Notes: generated from the sequence alone by a model not told the origin. Counted from the stretch's first letter, positions 12,150-24,264 are shown. The stretch is DNA of 64,000 nucleotides from Epiperipatus broadwayi (GCA_028023455.1 JAQFVV010000013.1:11198579-11262578), one strand, 5' to 3'. A program made the numbers and translations.

Positions 12150-14479
12150 TTTTTTAATTGATTGCTTTAATAATTTTTTTTGGAGATTTAATATAAACTA
12201 AATAAAAGATTTTAATATTTCATATTAAATGTGGAAAATATAACCAGCCAGAAAGCCATTATTTTGACTTCAATTATATGCTAGCAAAACTTTTTAAGAT
12301 TTAATGTAAATTAAACAAAATATTTTAATATTACATATTAAACATGAAAAATATATAAAGGTGAGCATTATTTATTAATACTTTGCATAAATGTAATAAT
12401 GCGGTAACCAAAACTAACATGTAAATATGTTACTATAGCATGTAATTTTTCCCCTCACTAAATATCACATTTCAAACATAAATTTATGTATTTTAATCAC
12501 ATTTTCTTCATAATTTAAATACTATATCTCATTAGTTAAAAGCATGTTTTTTTCCAGCAATTTTTTTAATGGCAGAGATCATCATAGCTGCAGAATTGTT
12601 TTTGTAATAATTGATTGCTTTAATACATTTTTAAAAAGATTTAATGTAAATTAAACAAAACATTTAAATATTATATAAATAAATTTCCAAATTTTAATAA
12701 GCTAAATTAAAATCTACATTTTAAAATATACCTATTATATTTGATATTTACTGGAGTACCCTCTGAATAAATTTTTTTTTCAATAATCAGTTATGACAGA
12801 TGTAATTGTAAGTTTTTTTAAGCTTTATTAATAATTACCATTTAATGTATTTTTTATTAAATATAATAATTGAACTATTTTTTATTTAATTGGTTGCTTT
12901 AACAACTTTTTTTTTAAAGATTTAATGTAAATATGATATAATGGTCGGGATGATATGACTCTTACTGTATCTGCCATACAGGGTGTCACTAAGCCATTTG
13001 AACCTAGAATATTTATAATGTAGCCAGATACACATTGTTAAAGATCCAGCTTTTATTTTACTGCCTGTTAGCCCATGCCACTAGCTCTAGGAGTAGCAAA
13101 AATTTATAATAAATTCTTAAACATTTTAATAAAGAAAAAGATTTAAATTTGTAAAATATATTTTTAATATTAAAATAAAACAAGTCACTGCCAGTAATTA
13201 TCATACAAAAGTATTTATTGTCATTCATATATAAATTTGAGCAATAAATTTAGATTTTATTATTAATTTTAAATTATTATTTCAGTAAGTCCACACAGAT
13301 GGACATGTATATAAAATTTTTATTTTAGAATGTTGAGTATAGATATCCTTACATAGATTACACAATTAAAACCTTTAAAAAAACAAACATTCAATCTCAG
13401 GCTAAAAGTTCATAGCCAAACCAAAGCTCACTTCCTGATATACAGATGCAACCAATGCAATAAGATGCCAGCATAAAACCATGCTGACAGGAATGTGTGT
13501 CTGCAGCATGATATTATTTAGAGAAATGTTCCTTACCTAGTACAGGAATGTTCATCTGTCTGGCAAAAAAAAAAAATTGGAAAATTTATATATACTGAAA
13601 ATTCTCTGTAATGGTGAATTACAGTCTTGGCCTTTTTACTATTAACACCCAGAATGAAAAGGAAAACAATAGTGTGGGAAAATGCATCCACATCCATTGT
13701 AACATGACTACATCTTTGGGGTCATGCATTCATTTGGGTACCCTTGCCCTGTAGGCTAAGATGCTTCACATTACATAGATATAAACACCCATATATCTCT
13801 CTACTAGCATCAACTCACCTACAAGACAAATAGTCTGAAGTTAAACCCCCTTAAAACTAACATAAACGATTCTAAATGTTACTAATTGAAAATTGCTTAG
13901 GAGAAATTTACAATAAAGTAAACCCATTGACACTCATCATAAGGTGCCACATTGACAACAATAACTTATAAACTATATGGGTAAAACATCTAGGCACTTA
14001 GCATGAGGTGTCATATTTACCGATATATATCACGTGGCTGTGCATGTATAGGCATATATTTTTACATATATAAAAATCTTAAATAATAACTAAAATAAGC
14101 GTTAATGAATCTATGCAGCCATTTATACCCAACTTAAATTTAATACATTTTAAAAAATTTAGTTAATAACTACAAAATAAATAAAAATGAAAAATGGAAA
14201 TGATTAGCAAACATAATTGATTTAGAAATCTTTTAAGTCAGATAAGAGTTCATACTTATTAATGAGTTTAACTAATTGCAAGTTTGTAAAAGTACCTATT
14301 AGATAAAAGAGTTCATACTTTCCATGAGAGGTCTGAAGTCTGTCTTGTCTATGACGCATCTTATTTATTCAACCAAAGTCCATTTAATATTTCTGGGAAG
14401 ACCAGTTAGTTGTTTACTGCCATTCAGTACTCATTAGTTTGGAGGCTGCCTCAGCTGGTGGACAACAGAAAATTAAATC

Positions 14480-14513
14480 TATTGCAGACTCCTACATCAT
14501 GGAGTCTGCAATA
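14480..14513. repeat. Perfect 13-bp inverted repeat (hairpin)
   Basis: TATTGCAGACTCC and its exact reverse complement GGAGTCTGCAATA are separated by 8 bases. A second perfect hairpin follows 25 bases later. Confidence 0.85.
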
Positions 14514-14538
14514 TAGCTACAGTTTATACATTATATAT

Positions 14539-14560
14539 AGAGTTTGCAAAAACAAACTCT
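14539..14560. repeat. Perfect 8-bp inverted repeat (hairpin)
   Basis: AGAGTTTG, a loop of CAAAAA, then CAAACTCT. It lies in the same short region as the preceding hairpin. No T-run or other terminator context is seen, and the role is unknown. Confidence 0.75.
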
Positions 14561-15239
14561 TAACAAGCTTTAAGAATACCCTCAACCCCAGACCACAGTT
14601 TCTGCATCGAGCTTTAGGTCATATGACATCTGACTTGATTTTTTTATCAATTTAAAGCTACAGTTCATATGTAGATTAATAATCAGATTTAAGACCACCA
14701 CTTAATTCTATTATTTTGGCTTTTATACTTTCATAGCCTTTTATCAGAAATCCTACGGATCAATCTAACATGATGTCACTGTCCTAATGTCCAGATATTT
14801 TTCCATTTTGGTCAGTATGCTTGCTGCTGCTTCAAAGTGGGAAACAATCTTTAATTTTTATCTATATCCCCTATCTGACCTTTTAATTATTTAAGTGCCC
14901 CAAGGGCTAGTTTGCTTTAAAACAATCATTTCCATTTACTAATTTTAAACATGATAGAAATTACGACATTTATTTCTATTTTCAAAAATATTAATCTTTA
15001 TCTTTAGATCTTTACTTTTTTTTTTTTTTTTTTTTTACAAAAAAGTATTTTTAAATACTTTTTTTTTCTTAAAAAAGTTTTAAAGTTTTCCATCTGTGCC
15101 ATCTATATATGTTAAATACAATTATTTTAATTTTCTTTTAGTTTTTAATAAAACAATTTTTATTTGTGATCTTTTTTCCCTTTAACTATTAATTTTAAAA
15201 CAATGATTTTTTTACTAACATTGCTAATTAAAAAAAAAA

Positions 15240-15640
15240 CCTTGTTAACATTGTTAAGTATATCATTCATCTGAACTATTATTAGGGGATGGACAGACTG
15301 TGAAAGCACAGAGTACCTTAATGTCAAATTACAAATCAGTGTTTGTGGCCGTTTCTGCAGCTGGCTGGGACAGAATACAAAAACAACCAGCTTCTGGTAA
15401 TGTTTTTTTTATTAAATATGTTTTTTTAATTGGTTGCTTTAATAATTTTTTTTTTTTAAGATTTAATATGTATATGTTTTTAATTAGATATTAAACATTG
15501 CTAATTTATAATAGTTGTTAATATTGTTAAGTATATCATTCATCTGAACTATAAAGGATTGATAGACAGTGAAAACACAGGGTGTCTTAATGTCAAATTA
15601 CAAATCAGGGTTTATGGCTGTTCCTGCAGCCGGAAGGGAA
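15240..15640. repeat. Direct repeat of about 120 bp, two diverged copies
   Basis: The block from TTGTTAAGTATATCATTCATCTGAAC through GTCAAATTACAAATCAG and CTGCAGC occurs at about 15244-15362 and again at about 15522-15634. The offset is about 280 bp. The intervening DNA contains one more copy of the TTGGTTGCTTTAATAA phrase, so the larger unit may be about 280 bp. Confidence 0.65.
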
Positions 15641-15977
15641 CTTTTACTGTAAAATATATACTATGTCCCTGTAGTTAAGAGCGTTGCACTGATTTTTCCC
15701 CAGCATTTTTTACTTAATGGGGAATTACTTCCTTCACATAAATGTAGTGGTTGTGACATCATCAGACAAACATTCATTCACCATTCAAACAACAGAAACA
15801 TTACAAATTTTATATATAAGATATATAAATAAACAAAATTAAAAGTGTGTGGAGCATTTGAAAGAGAAGCTATAAAGAGTGCAAACATTAAATACTCAGC
15901 ACTTTTGAGGCAGGTTGCCTCATATTCATAGCAATACTGAGCAGTGCAGAACAAGGATATAATGGTGATATGCAAAA

Positions 15978-16440
15978 TATATGCAAATATTTAGATGATA
16001 CAGCATTTGGAGATGCCAAAACAAGTGTCACATCTATTGATTAGAGTTATTGTTGCCAGCAATGAAGTACGCCTCTCTAATTTTTTGTTTGATGTCGTTT
16101 TTCTCAATGCAAACTATCTTGGAGTTAGAAGGTTCAAATATATGGCCGTTTTTTTTTAGAGTGTTCCAAAAATGTTGATGAATTGTCACTATTTTTCTTT
16201 GCTTTATTGTAAGTGTATCTATGTTGAGCAGTCTTGTTGGTTATGCTGGCTTTTGTCTCACCAGAATAAATGGCACGACATCTGGGTTGAGGGCATGAGA
16301 TGCTATAAACGACATGGTGGGTCTGAGAGAAATCGATTTTGTCTTTGGAATTATTGATAAGCCGATTGGTGCAGGAAGGTGTATAAAATGGTAAACTTGA
16401 TGTTATGCTAACTTTTTCAAAATTCATAAAGCAGTGACTA
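15978..16440 (-). pseudogene. Penelope-like element GIY-YIG endonuclease
   Basis: Reading leftward from 16440: LPFYTPSCTNRLINNSKDKI is the linker that precedes PLE endonucleases. Next come VVYSISCPQ (the GIY strand region with a cysteine) and AIYSGETKAS (the YIG strand region). After a frameshift in the A run at about 16150 comes FEPSNSKIVCIEKNDIK, then QKIREAYFIA, the conserved end of the domain. PLE reverse transcriptases carry this nuclease C-terminally to nick the target. No RT domain is found upstream (16.5-18 kb), so the copy is 5'-truncated. Besides the frameshift it is fairly well preserved. Confidence 0.75.
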
Positions 16441-16510
16441 AAATAAAAACATTCAAAAAGAATTTCAAAATTCATAAAGCAGTGACTAAAATAAAAACAT
16501 TCAAAAAGAA
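16415..16510. repeat. 48-bp tandem duplication inside PLE remnant
   Basis: The block TTTCAAAATTCATAAAGCAG...AAAAAGAA occurs at 16415-16462 and 16463-16510, identical by eye. Because 48 is a multiple of three, the minus-strand reading frame continues through it as a repeated 16-residue segment. Confidence 0.9.
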
Positions 16511-16520
16511 TATGTAACAT

Positions 16521-18283
16521 TTTGTGTTTTATGCATCCACAATGATAATAGAAATTGTGGAAATGTTTAAGATCCTAAGAAAAATGCACAAAACCAATGT
16601 AAATCTTTTTTTTTTTTTTTCAGTAAGTAATATTTTAAAATTTTCTTAAAATATATAAAATTTTGAATCATGATTTTAAAGATTTTTTTCCATTTATGTT
16701 TTATTATTTGCAAAATTAAAACAAGATTGATATGAATGAAATATATCTAATTATTATACTTTATATTAATATCATTTTTTTAATACTATATAAAATTATT
16801 GTAATATTATATATACACACATTCATATTTTGCAAATAATAGATGTGGAATGTCTAAACTTGTAAGATCCAAGTCCTGCTTTACATGCATTTCATTAAAT
16901 AATAATCATTAAATTGTTCTTATTTATAATTTTTAATGGCTCCCTAATATTATTTTCCTGCACATATTGTTTTATTCTTTATTTACATTGTCATTTGGTG
17001 TATTCACTATAAACATTTGGTTGCTAGCACTTTAGTTTAATGTTAAATTTTTATGTGTAAATATATTTGCCATATTTTTCTATTCTAAATACTTGTAGTT
17101 TAGTGCTACTATTGGTTTTAGAAGTCACTATTCATTGCCAGTCAATTAATTTAAACAATGATGCAATCTTGTAAATAGCAATGTTTCCTAAAACAAAACC
17201 TAATCTAGCCAAGAATCATTTAATAATAAAGCTAATATAAAACTTACTCTATATGAAGAAGATTCTCTATCCGTCTAAAATATGTGATTTCTTTTTTGGA
17301 TGTAATTATTGTTCCTAATAAATTAAATAAAACTAGTGCAGCATGTTTCCTAATCTTTTACTAAAGTAATCAAATGTTGGCCCATAGCAGATTTGTTACA
17401 TTAATAATCATCCTTAAACTATAAATATTTTCTGTTGATTAATAATATTTTATTGCTTACATGACTAATGTTAATTAATTGCACAACATGGGAGAAGTCT
17501 GATTATTACTGAAAAAGTTCTTAAAACTTTTTTTTAAAAAAAGACTTGTTTATTTTTCTAAAGCATAACTTCATGTTCAGATTTTTAGGCATAATTTATA
17601 CTATATTTGACAAATTTAAATTTGCTTTTGCATCAAAAATTTGTTAATTTTGAAATTAATTACAATTACTCATTCTTTTTAAATTAACAAAGAGGATTAA
17701 AGTATATTTAATTTAATAATAACAGCGAATTACCAAATTTCTTAGCTTACATAATATATGATAAAAATAAAAGTTTGCCATTCTAGAGCTCGAATAGTCA
17801 GTGATTACTAGATGAAGGTGCATTTAAATCTTCAACCTCAAGCCAGTTTATGAATTGTTCTTTTATTGACGAGGGTTGTTGTTCAAAATGTGTGTGTAGG
17901 AATGGAGTAGAGAACAACTTCTGTTTTATTACACATTGTGTAAGTAGAAATTAAGTAATTTGTTACTATTAATATTCCTAGCCAGAAAAAAAGGTGCCTA
18001 TAAATAACTATAGGCACTCAAATATAGTTACTGACCTGAAATCAAATATATATAATTACTGAGATTTTTTCACAGAGGCAAAACAGCTTGTGTAAGCATA
18101 CAGAATGGTGATCATGTGATACTGAAATTTTTCTTTTTGGGTTCAAATACAAGATGAATTGAAATTCAAGGTTTATGTTTGAATAAAATAAAACTGGAAG
18201 TGGTTGTTACATGTATAGAAGCCTCATTGATAAAATAAAAATCAGAAAGTAGTCTGGGAATAAAAATTTAAATTCATTATCAT
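16521..18283. other. AT-rich stretch, nothing recognised
   Basis: No PLE reverse transcriptase motif was found upstream of the endonuclease fragment, nor any other gene or repeat. Confidence 0.5.
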
Positions 18284-18758
18284 TTGGTTATAACCCTTTC
18301 ACTGATTTTTTTGGGGGTTGGCCCCCTCTTTGTGGTTTTTTTTTTTTTTGTGGCCCCTCTCTTTTATTTTGAGAACATTGTGGTTGGGGTTTGTTTTTTT
18401 TTATTTTTTTTTTTTTTAAAATATTTATATAAAAAAAACATTTTTTTTATTTATTTTTTAAAAATTAAATTTTTTATTATTAAATTTGAATTAAATTAAA
18501 AAAAAAAATTAATAAAATTAAATTTATTAAAAAAAAAAAAAAAAAATAAAAAAAAATGGGAAAAAAAAAAAAAAAAAAATAAAAACAAATTAATGATTTT
18601 GCCTTTTTATTACATTTGTTAATAATTTTCTTTTTTTTTCCCTTTTTTTTTTTTTTTTTTTAAATTTTTAAAATTTTTTAAAAAAACTATAAATTTTAAT
18701 AAAATAACAAAAAATTTTATTAATAAATTTATTTTTTTATAAAAATATAATTTTTTAA

Positions 18759-18789
<31 letters not shown>

Positions 18790-18880
18790 TTTTTTTTTTA
18801 TTTTTTAAAATTTTTTAAAAAATAATTTAAAAATAAAATTTTAAAAAAAAAAAAATAAAAATAAAAAAAAAAATTAATTA
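18284..18880. other. Homopolymer-dominated tract, possibly unreliable sequence
   Basis: About 600 bp consists almost only of runs of T and A (many longer than 10), with a short GGGGG/CCCCC patch at the left edge. The apparent 71-codon open frame here is an artefact of TTT and AAA codons. The texture differs abruptly from both flanks, which are AT-rich but complex. It may be a true low-complexity satellite or a poorly resolved assembly segment. Confidence 0.65.
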
Positions 18881-20630
18881 TTCAAGTTTACTACAAATAG
18901 CACAGGTATGTAGAAATGCTCTTGTAATTAATTTCAAAACTAATAAAATATTTTAAAAAACAAAAAAATATTAAAAAAATAATCTAAATATAAAATTTTT
19001 GCAATATTATGTACTTTTTCCACAATGATAATTTATCCTCCCTAACAAATAAAGGTGTATTCTTACTTAACAAGCAAGAGTAAATGTATAATGTGAACAA
19101 TCATACATATAAGAGTATATATATTTAATTTTGTAAAATCATCCATAGTTTATAGAAAGTATTAAAAATAATATATTATCTTTTAAATCAGTTTTAAAGT
19201 TTTTTTTATCTCAAAGAATTCAGGATTTCTTCATTTGATTAATTTATTTAAATTAATTATAAGTCAAGACAAAATACTGTCTTGAGATATGTTTTTTCTT
19301 AAAAGCTTTTTCTTGTATTTCTTGGAAAAATGTGGGTTGGGGAAAAATTAGAGATTAGCAATTACCTCTATTGTTGAAACTCAAGATACAAAATTTATTT
19401 GTAATTAAAATATTGCTAGAGTTTATCTATTGCACTAATTGATCAAAAACATTTTTTTAAATTAAAAATACCACAGGAATAAAAGGATGGAAATTGTAAG
19501 TGAAAAATGTAGCTAAAATAAACCACAAAGTATGAATCCTGTTTGTGGAAAAACATATAAATTGTGGAGTTTTCTTTTGTTCATAAATTCAGCACTTTTT
19601 CTTTAAAAGTGTTATTATCCATCACCATGAAATGTTTTCCATCTAGAAATCATCAAGGACTTCTCTCCTGGGGAAAAACATCTCCCAGCCATATCTGTAG
19701 CCACCCAAATGATTTCCAACTATACAAAGAATGAAGCCAACTAGCTAGATGATGATATGTTTAGGAACAAGTGAACTAAAAAGAATTCACACCAGCAGTT
19801 ATGGATAAAGATCACATATGGACTGTACCCTTTTAGTGAAAGCTTAAACAGCTGATCAACCAGGGTAAATATAAACTATTGTTTAAGTGAACTTTTATTC
19901 TCATTAGACTCCAATAACTGAGTCTGTTATGCATTAAGTTTCAATAATAGAGGGTGGGATTTTTAAAGTTATTTAGATTGAATTAAAAAGAGGCGGGAAT
20001 GGTGTTATATTACTTATTTTGATTCATTTGAGTATGTTTACGTTTCATTCATTCTTATTACATTCAAACGTTTGTATAGATTAGATTCCCAGATTCCCAA
20101 AATATTAACTGCTCAATCTTAAAAGATAAACAGAGATTGGAGGTAAAGATCAGCTAAGAATTCTGTTCATAAGCAAAAACTTATGGTGGAATCAGGAGTA
20201 TATAAAGGTAAAAACTGACAGTTGTAAGCAAACAATTGGAAACTTATATCATCCATTAAGGATAAGAAAAAAATTATTTAACATGTAAGGTAGAGGTTTT
20301 GAATGGTGTACAATACTCCCCACTCTTATAGTAAGTTGCCTTAAAGTTCACACCTATTAGGACACAGTTTCCATAAAAAACTTGGGCCTTTGTCAGTCAT
20401 AGAATTTGTGTGGTGCACGTTCCCTAAAAAAAATATAAAATGTTACATAAATGAATCATATTAAAATGATAATGATTGAGTTAAAAACATATACTGGTAT
20501 TTTGCTTTAAAATTAGATTGAGTTAGTTTGGAGAGTGCTATGAAGGGAGAATTAGGAAAGCAGTTAGTAATGAAAATGAGTATAATAAATATTTTTAAAG
20601 CATACTTAAGTGCTTTCCTGAAGGTTTATG
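18881..20630. other. Unassigned DNA
   Basis: A less AT-rich patch at about 19620-19930 reads in one frame like a decayed coding stretch, but I recognise no family. Nothing else stands out. Confidence 0.4.
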
Positions 20631-20636
20631 ATGATG

Positions 20637-20972
20637 GTGTTCTAGTTGTATTTTTATATTGGACTATTTCCATCATCTAGTATGTATAGGGAATGTCTTT
20701 AGAAAAATTTAACTTTATTTAAATATTCCAAATACATTCAACTGTTAGTAATAGCACATCAAACAGGTTAGTATATGCACAATGTTTTGAGAGGTATTAT
20801 TCTCCCCTCTTCTCCAGGCATTTCTGGCCTGACCAGTGGCAGTACTAGCATGGGATTCGAACCTGGATCCTTATATTCTTGAGTATTGAATTTTAAGGTG
20901 ATTCTCTAACTGAGCCATCTTGTCAAAGGCAACAGGCTGTAGAAATGTCATATACTTATACATTAACAGCTA
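20637..20972 (-). mobile_element. tRNA-derived SINE, copy 1
   Basis: On the minus strand it contains a pol III A-box-like GATGGCTCAGTTAGAG and a clear B box GGTTCGAATCCC about 55 bases downstream. A conserved body follows (GAGAAGAGGGGAGAATAATA, CTAACCTGTTTGATGTGCTA) and the terminus CCAATATAAAAATACAACTAG is shared with copy 2 at 59785-60114. Similarity to copy 2 also extends about 25 bp upstream of the tRNA-like head (ATAAGTATATGA, ATTTCTAC). No poly-A tail is seen. Copies differ by many substitutions, so the family is old. Confidence 0.8.
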
Positions 20973-21489
20973 CTGCGTCCTCAGGTAAGAACATAAATTA
21001 TAATTAGTAGAATTCATGTAAGATTATGCCTTGAAATTATTATGTGACTGTAATATGTAAATAAATTAACACTATGATCATTGAAGAATCTTCTCGATCT
21101 AATACTAGGCTATATGCCTAGTGACACCCTCATACTAATTACCATAATATCGGTAATCTTCAGAATTTTGCAGACAGTCATGTTTTGTAATGTCACAATA
21201 TATAATTCTTAAACTTAAGAGTAATCTCACATTTTCTAAAGTATTATTTTATAATTTTCTGAATTTCTAAATAAAACATGAGGCTCAGATTTTTTTTAAA
21301 GTTTTGCATTTAGATTAAGATAGAAAGAAAAAATTAGCTAATGAGATAAGATAAATGAAAGTAAATGAGACTCCTATGAGTGGATAAAATTAAAATATTA
21401 AAAAAAAACATATAAAAAAGAAATTACTGAAAAAATTCAAATGTTTTAGCCACAATGAGATAATGATACGACTCTATAAAGAAAGAATT

Positions 21490-22300
21490 TGTGGCTATCA
21501 AATTATGTAGTGCTAAATAATACATTATAAATAGAAGTAAAAGACTTCCTCTTAAAACAACATCTACATATTAATGCAACACCCTCTAATATCAAAATAT
21601 TTTATCTAGTGAATGAAAAATAAATCTCTTACCACTTCTGATTCAATATCTGGAAAAATAGTTAATTAAATAATGATATTTATTACAATAAATGACAAAT
21701 TAATGGTGATATTTGCAGAACCTCATTCATATTGACTTGTAATTTAAATTCAAAAGGCAGAATTAAATTCTATTCATTTTAATAACATTGTAAACAAATA
21801 ATCAAATATCAAAAATGTATCAAATTATATAATGTTAAATAAAGTAAATAAAGTGATAAACTTCTTTTAAAGTATTAGCTTCATATTAAATAAATGCCCT
21901 CTAATACTTAATATCAAACTGAATCTACTTTCACCTTTCCAAGATCTTATCAGATTAGACAACAATACTTATTAGAAGGAATGCTGAATCAGTGGAGAAG
22001 TTCACACAAGCCTTTTTGGATTAGTATGTAATTTAAATTCACATTGTAGAGTTAATCACTTTAATAATCTAGTAAATAAACATCCAAATATTGAATATAT
22101 AAATATCAAATTATACACTAGCAAATAACAAATGTAACAGACTCTAGTATGAAAATAATCCATCTGGCAGATGAAACATGAATTCATTACTGACTATTGT
22201 CCAAGATTATTATTAAAATGAATATCAATTATTAAAATGAATATCAATTAGCAAAGATGCCAATGCACCTCCATTTAAAATGGCTTATAATTTGAAGTAC
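21490..22300. repeat. Degenerate tandem repeat, about 300-bp unit, three copies
   Basis: The phrase ATCAAATTAT followed by a GTTAAATAA-like segment recurs at about 21497, 21818 and 22107. A second landmark (TAATTTAAATTCA then AGAATTAA/AGAGTTAAT and TTTTAATAA) recurs at about 21742 and 22030 with the same spacing. Divergence is high. The repeats sit directly left of hammerhead array 1 but share no obvious sequence with it. Confidence 0.55.
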
Positions 22301-22455
22301 TATTTAATACAACTGCTTATTATGGACACAATCTGAATCTAAATGGATTTTGAAGTTTATTTTACACAGCCCCAAAGCCAATGCAAGTAGTCATATATTA
22401 AATAGGTATTTACATTATTAGCTAGAGTTAATAAATTTAAAGAAAAATCATAATC

Positions 22456-22467
22456 AATAATTAACTA
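22456..22467. repeat. Target site duplication, left of hammerhead array 1
   Basis: AATAATTAACTA here is repeated exactly at 24423-24434, bracketing the array. Confidence 0.8.
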
Positions 22468-22577
22468 AACAGAGCAAAACTCTCCATACAGTATTGCCAC
22501 CTGTGCTAAACAGAGTAATCAATGGATGCCAGAAGGCTTGTGCATAAAATCCCTATCTAATGCCTACTCATCCAATA

Positions 22578-22619
22578 TCCCCAGACTAGTTTCTGGCTTG
22601 TGGCCTTTGTCAGTGAGGA
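22578..22619 (-). ncRNA. Hammerhead ribozyme copy, core mutated
   Basis: It has the same layout as the copy at 24223-24264, but the core reads CTGACAA. The conserved G of CTGANGA (G8) is therefore A, which should abolish activity. Confidence 0.5.
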
Positions 22620-22959
22620 GCTTTGAATATGAAAGCACTGCATCTAGATCTTAGGATCTAATGCAACCCTCTAGCAACCACCTTTTATCTCTACTTAACT
22701 ACAAAACTATGAGAATGAAATTGAAAACACAAAAAATATTTTCAATCTAAGCTCAATAGCTTATATAGTCATATGGGTCTGAACTCAGTTCAGCACCCAT
22801 ACATTTTGGTGTCTTTGGCTCTTTTACAACCATAGCCACCACTATCCTATTAGGCAGGATTGGTGTTAAACCATTAAGCATCACATGATCACATTTCCTA
22901 TGCTAGCACATTAATTGTTGATAAACAGAGCAACCTATCTAATGCATACTCATCCAATA

Positions 22960-23001
22960 TCCCCAGACTAGTTTCTCGCTTGTGGCCTTCGTCAGTGAGG
23001 A
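22960..23001 (-). ncRNA. Hammerhead ribozyme copy
   Basis: Core CTGACGA and GAAA are intact, stem III is ACT/AGT, and stem I is TCCTCA/TGGGGA. Stem II is weakened by a substitution (AGCGA instead of AGCCA). Confidence 0.55.
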
Positions 23002-23371
23002 GCTTTGGATCTGAGAGCACTGCATCTAGATCTTAGGATCTAATGCAACCCTCTAGCAACCACCTTTTATCTCTACTTAACTACAAAACTATGAGAATAA
23101 AATTGAAAACACAAAAAATATTTTCAATCTAAGTTCAATAGCTTATATAGTCATATGGGTCTGAACTCAGTTCAGCACCCATACATTTTGGTGTCTTTGG
23201 CTCTTTTACAACCATAGCCACTATCCTATTAGGCAGGATTGGTGTTAAACCATTAAGCATCACATGATCACATTTCCTATACTAGCACATTAATTGTTGA
23301 TAAACAGAGTAATCAATGGATGCCAGAAGGCTTGTGCATAAAATCCCTATCTAATGCCTACTCACCCAATA

Positions 23372-23413
23372 TCCCCAGACTAGTTTCTGGCTTGTGGCCT
23401 TCGTCAGTGAGGA
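23372..23413 (-). ncRNA. Hammerhead ribozyme copy
   Basis: Core CTGACGA and GAAA, stem I TCCTCA/TGGGGA and self-complementary stem III ACT/AGT are all present. The three-pair stem II (GGC/GCC) has an A-A mismatch next to the core. Confidence 0.6.
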
Positions 23414-23765
23414 GCTTTGAATCTGAGAGCACTGCATCTAGATCTTAGGATCTAATGCAACCCTCTAGCAACCACCTTTTATCTCTACTTAACTACAAAA
23501 CTATGAGAATGAAATTGAAAACACAAAAAATATTTTCAATCTAAGCTCAATAGCTTATATAGTCATATGGGTCTGAACTCAGTTCCGCACCCATACATTT
23601 TTTCAGACCCATATGACTATATAAGCTATTGAGCTTAGATTAAAAATATTTTTTGTGTTTTCAATTTCATTCTCATAGTTTTGTAGTTAAGTAGAGATAA
23701 AAGGTGGTTGCTAGAGGGTTGCATTAGATCCTAAGATCTAGATGCAGTGCTCTCAGATCCAAAGC

Positions 23766-23807
23766 TCCTCACTGACAAAGGCCACAAACCAGAAACTAGT
23801 CTAGGGA
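23766..23807 (+). ncRNA. Hammerhead ribozyme copy, core mutated
   Basis: The core reads CTGACAA (G8 to A), and stem I reads TCCTCA/TAGGGA. It is probably inactive. Confidence 0.5.
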
Positions 23808-24222
23808 TATTGGATGAGTAGGCATTAGATAGGGATTTTATGCACAGGCCTTCTGGCATCCATTGATTACTCTGTTTAGCACAGGTGGCAATACTGTATG
23901 GAGAGTTTTGCTCTGTTTATCAACAATTAATGTGCTAGCATAGGAAATGTGATCATGTGATGCTTAATGGTTTAACACCAATCCTGCCTAATAAGATAGT
24001 GGTGGCTATGGTTGTAAAAGAGCCAAAGACACCAAAATGTATGGGTGCTGAACTGAGTTCAGACCCATATGACTATATAAGCTATTGAGCTTAGATTGAA
24101 AATATTTTTTGTGTTTTCAAATTTCATTCTCATAGTTTTGTAGTTAAGTAGAGATAAAAGGTGGTTGCTAGAGGGTTGCATTAGATCCTAAGATCTAGAT
24201 GCAGTGCTCTCAGATCCAAAGC

Positions 24223-24264
24223 TCCTCACTGACGAAGGCCACAAGCCAGAAACTAGTCTGGGGA
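24223..24264 (+). ncRNA. Hammerhead ribozyme copy
   Basis: TCCTCA (24223-24228) can pair with TGGGGA (24259-24264) as stem I. The core CTGACGA is at 24229-24235. Stem II is GGC/GCC with loop CACAA, preceded by an A-A mismatch. GAAA is at 24249-24252, stem III is ACT/AGT without a loop, and C at 24258 is the expected residue before cleavage. The layout is identical to the array 2 ribozymes, but stem II is poorer, so activity is uncertain. Confidence 0.6.

Larger units (their letters stand above)
12150..15640. repeat. Cluster of diverged dispersed repeats
   Basis: A phrase like TTAATTGATTGCTTTAATAA followed by T-run, then AGATTTAATGTAAATTAAAC, recurs with drift at about 12155, 12285 (second half only), 12605, 12885 and 15425. 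A longer direct repeat (listed separately) lies at its right end. Between copies, 12940-13100 and 13380-14700 hold less AT-rich unique sequence that I cannot assign. The unit may be an old non-autonomous element. No coding capacity is visible. Confidence 0.5.

Noticed and set aside
15660-15710. tRNA-like A box (GTAGTTAAGAGCGTTGC)
   Set aside because: No B box follows and no cloverleaf can be drawn.
20975-21010. CTGAGGA on the minus strand next to SINE copy 1 as a ribozyme core
   Set aside because: No GAAA follows at a suitable distance and no stems can be drawn.
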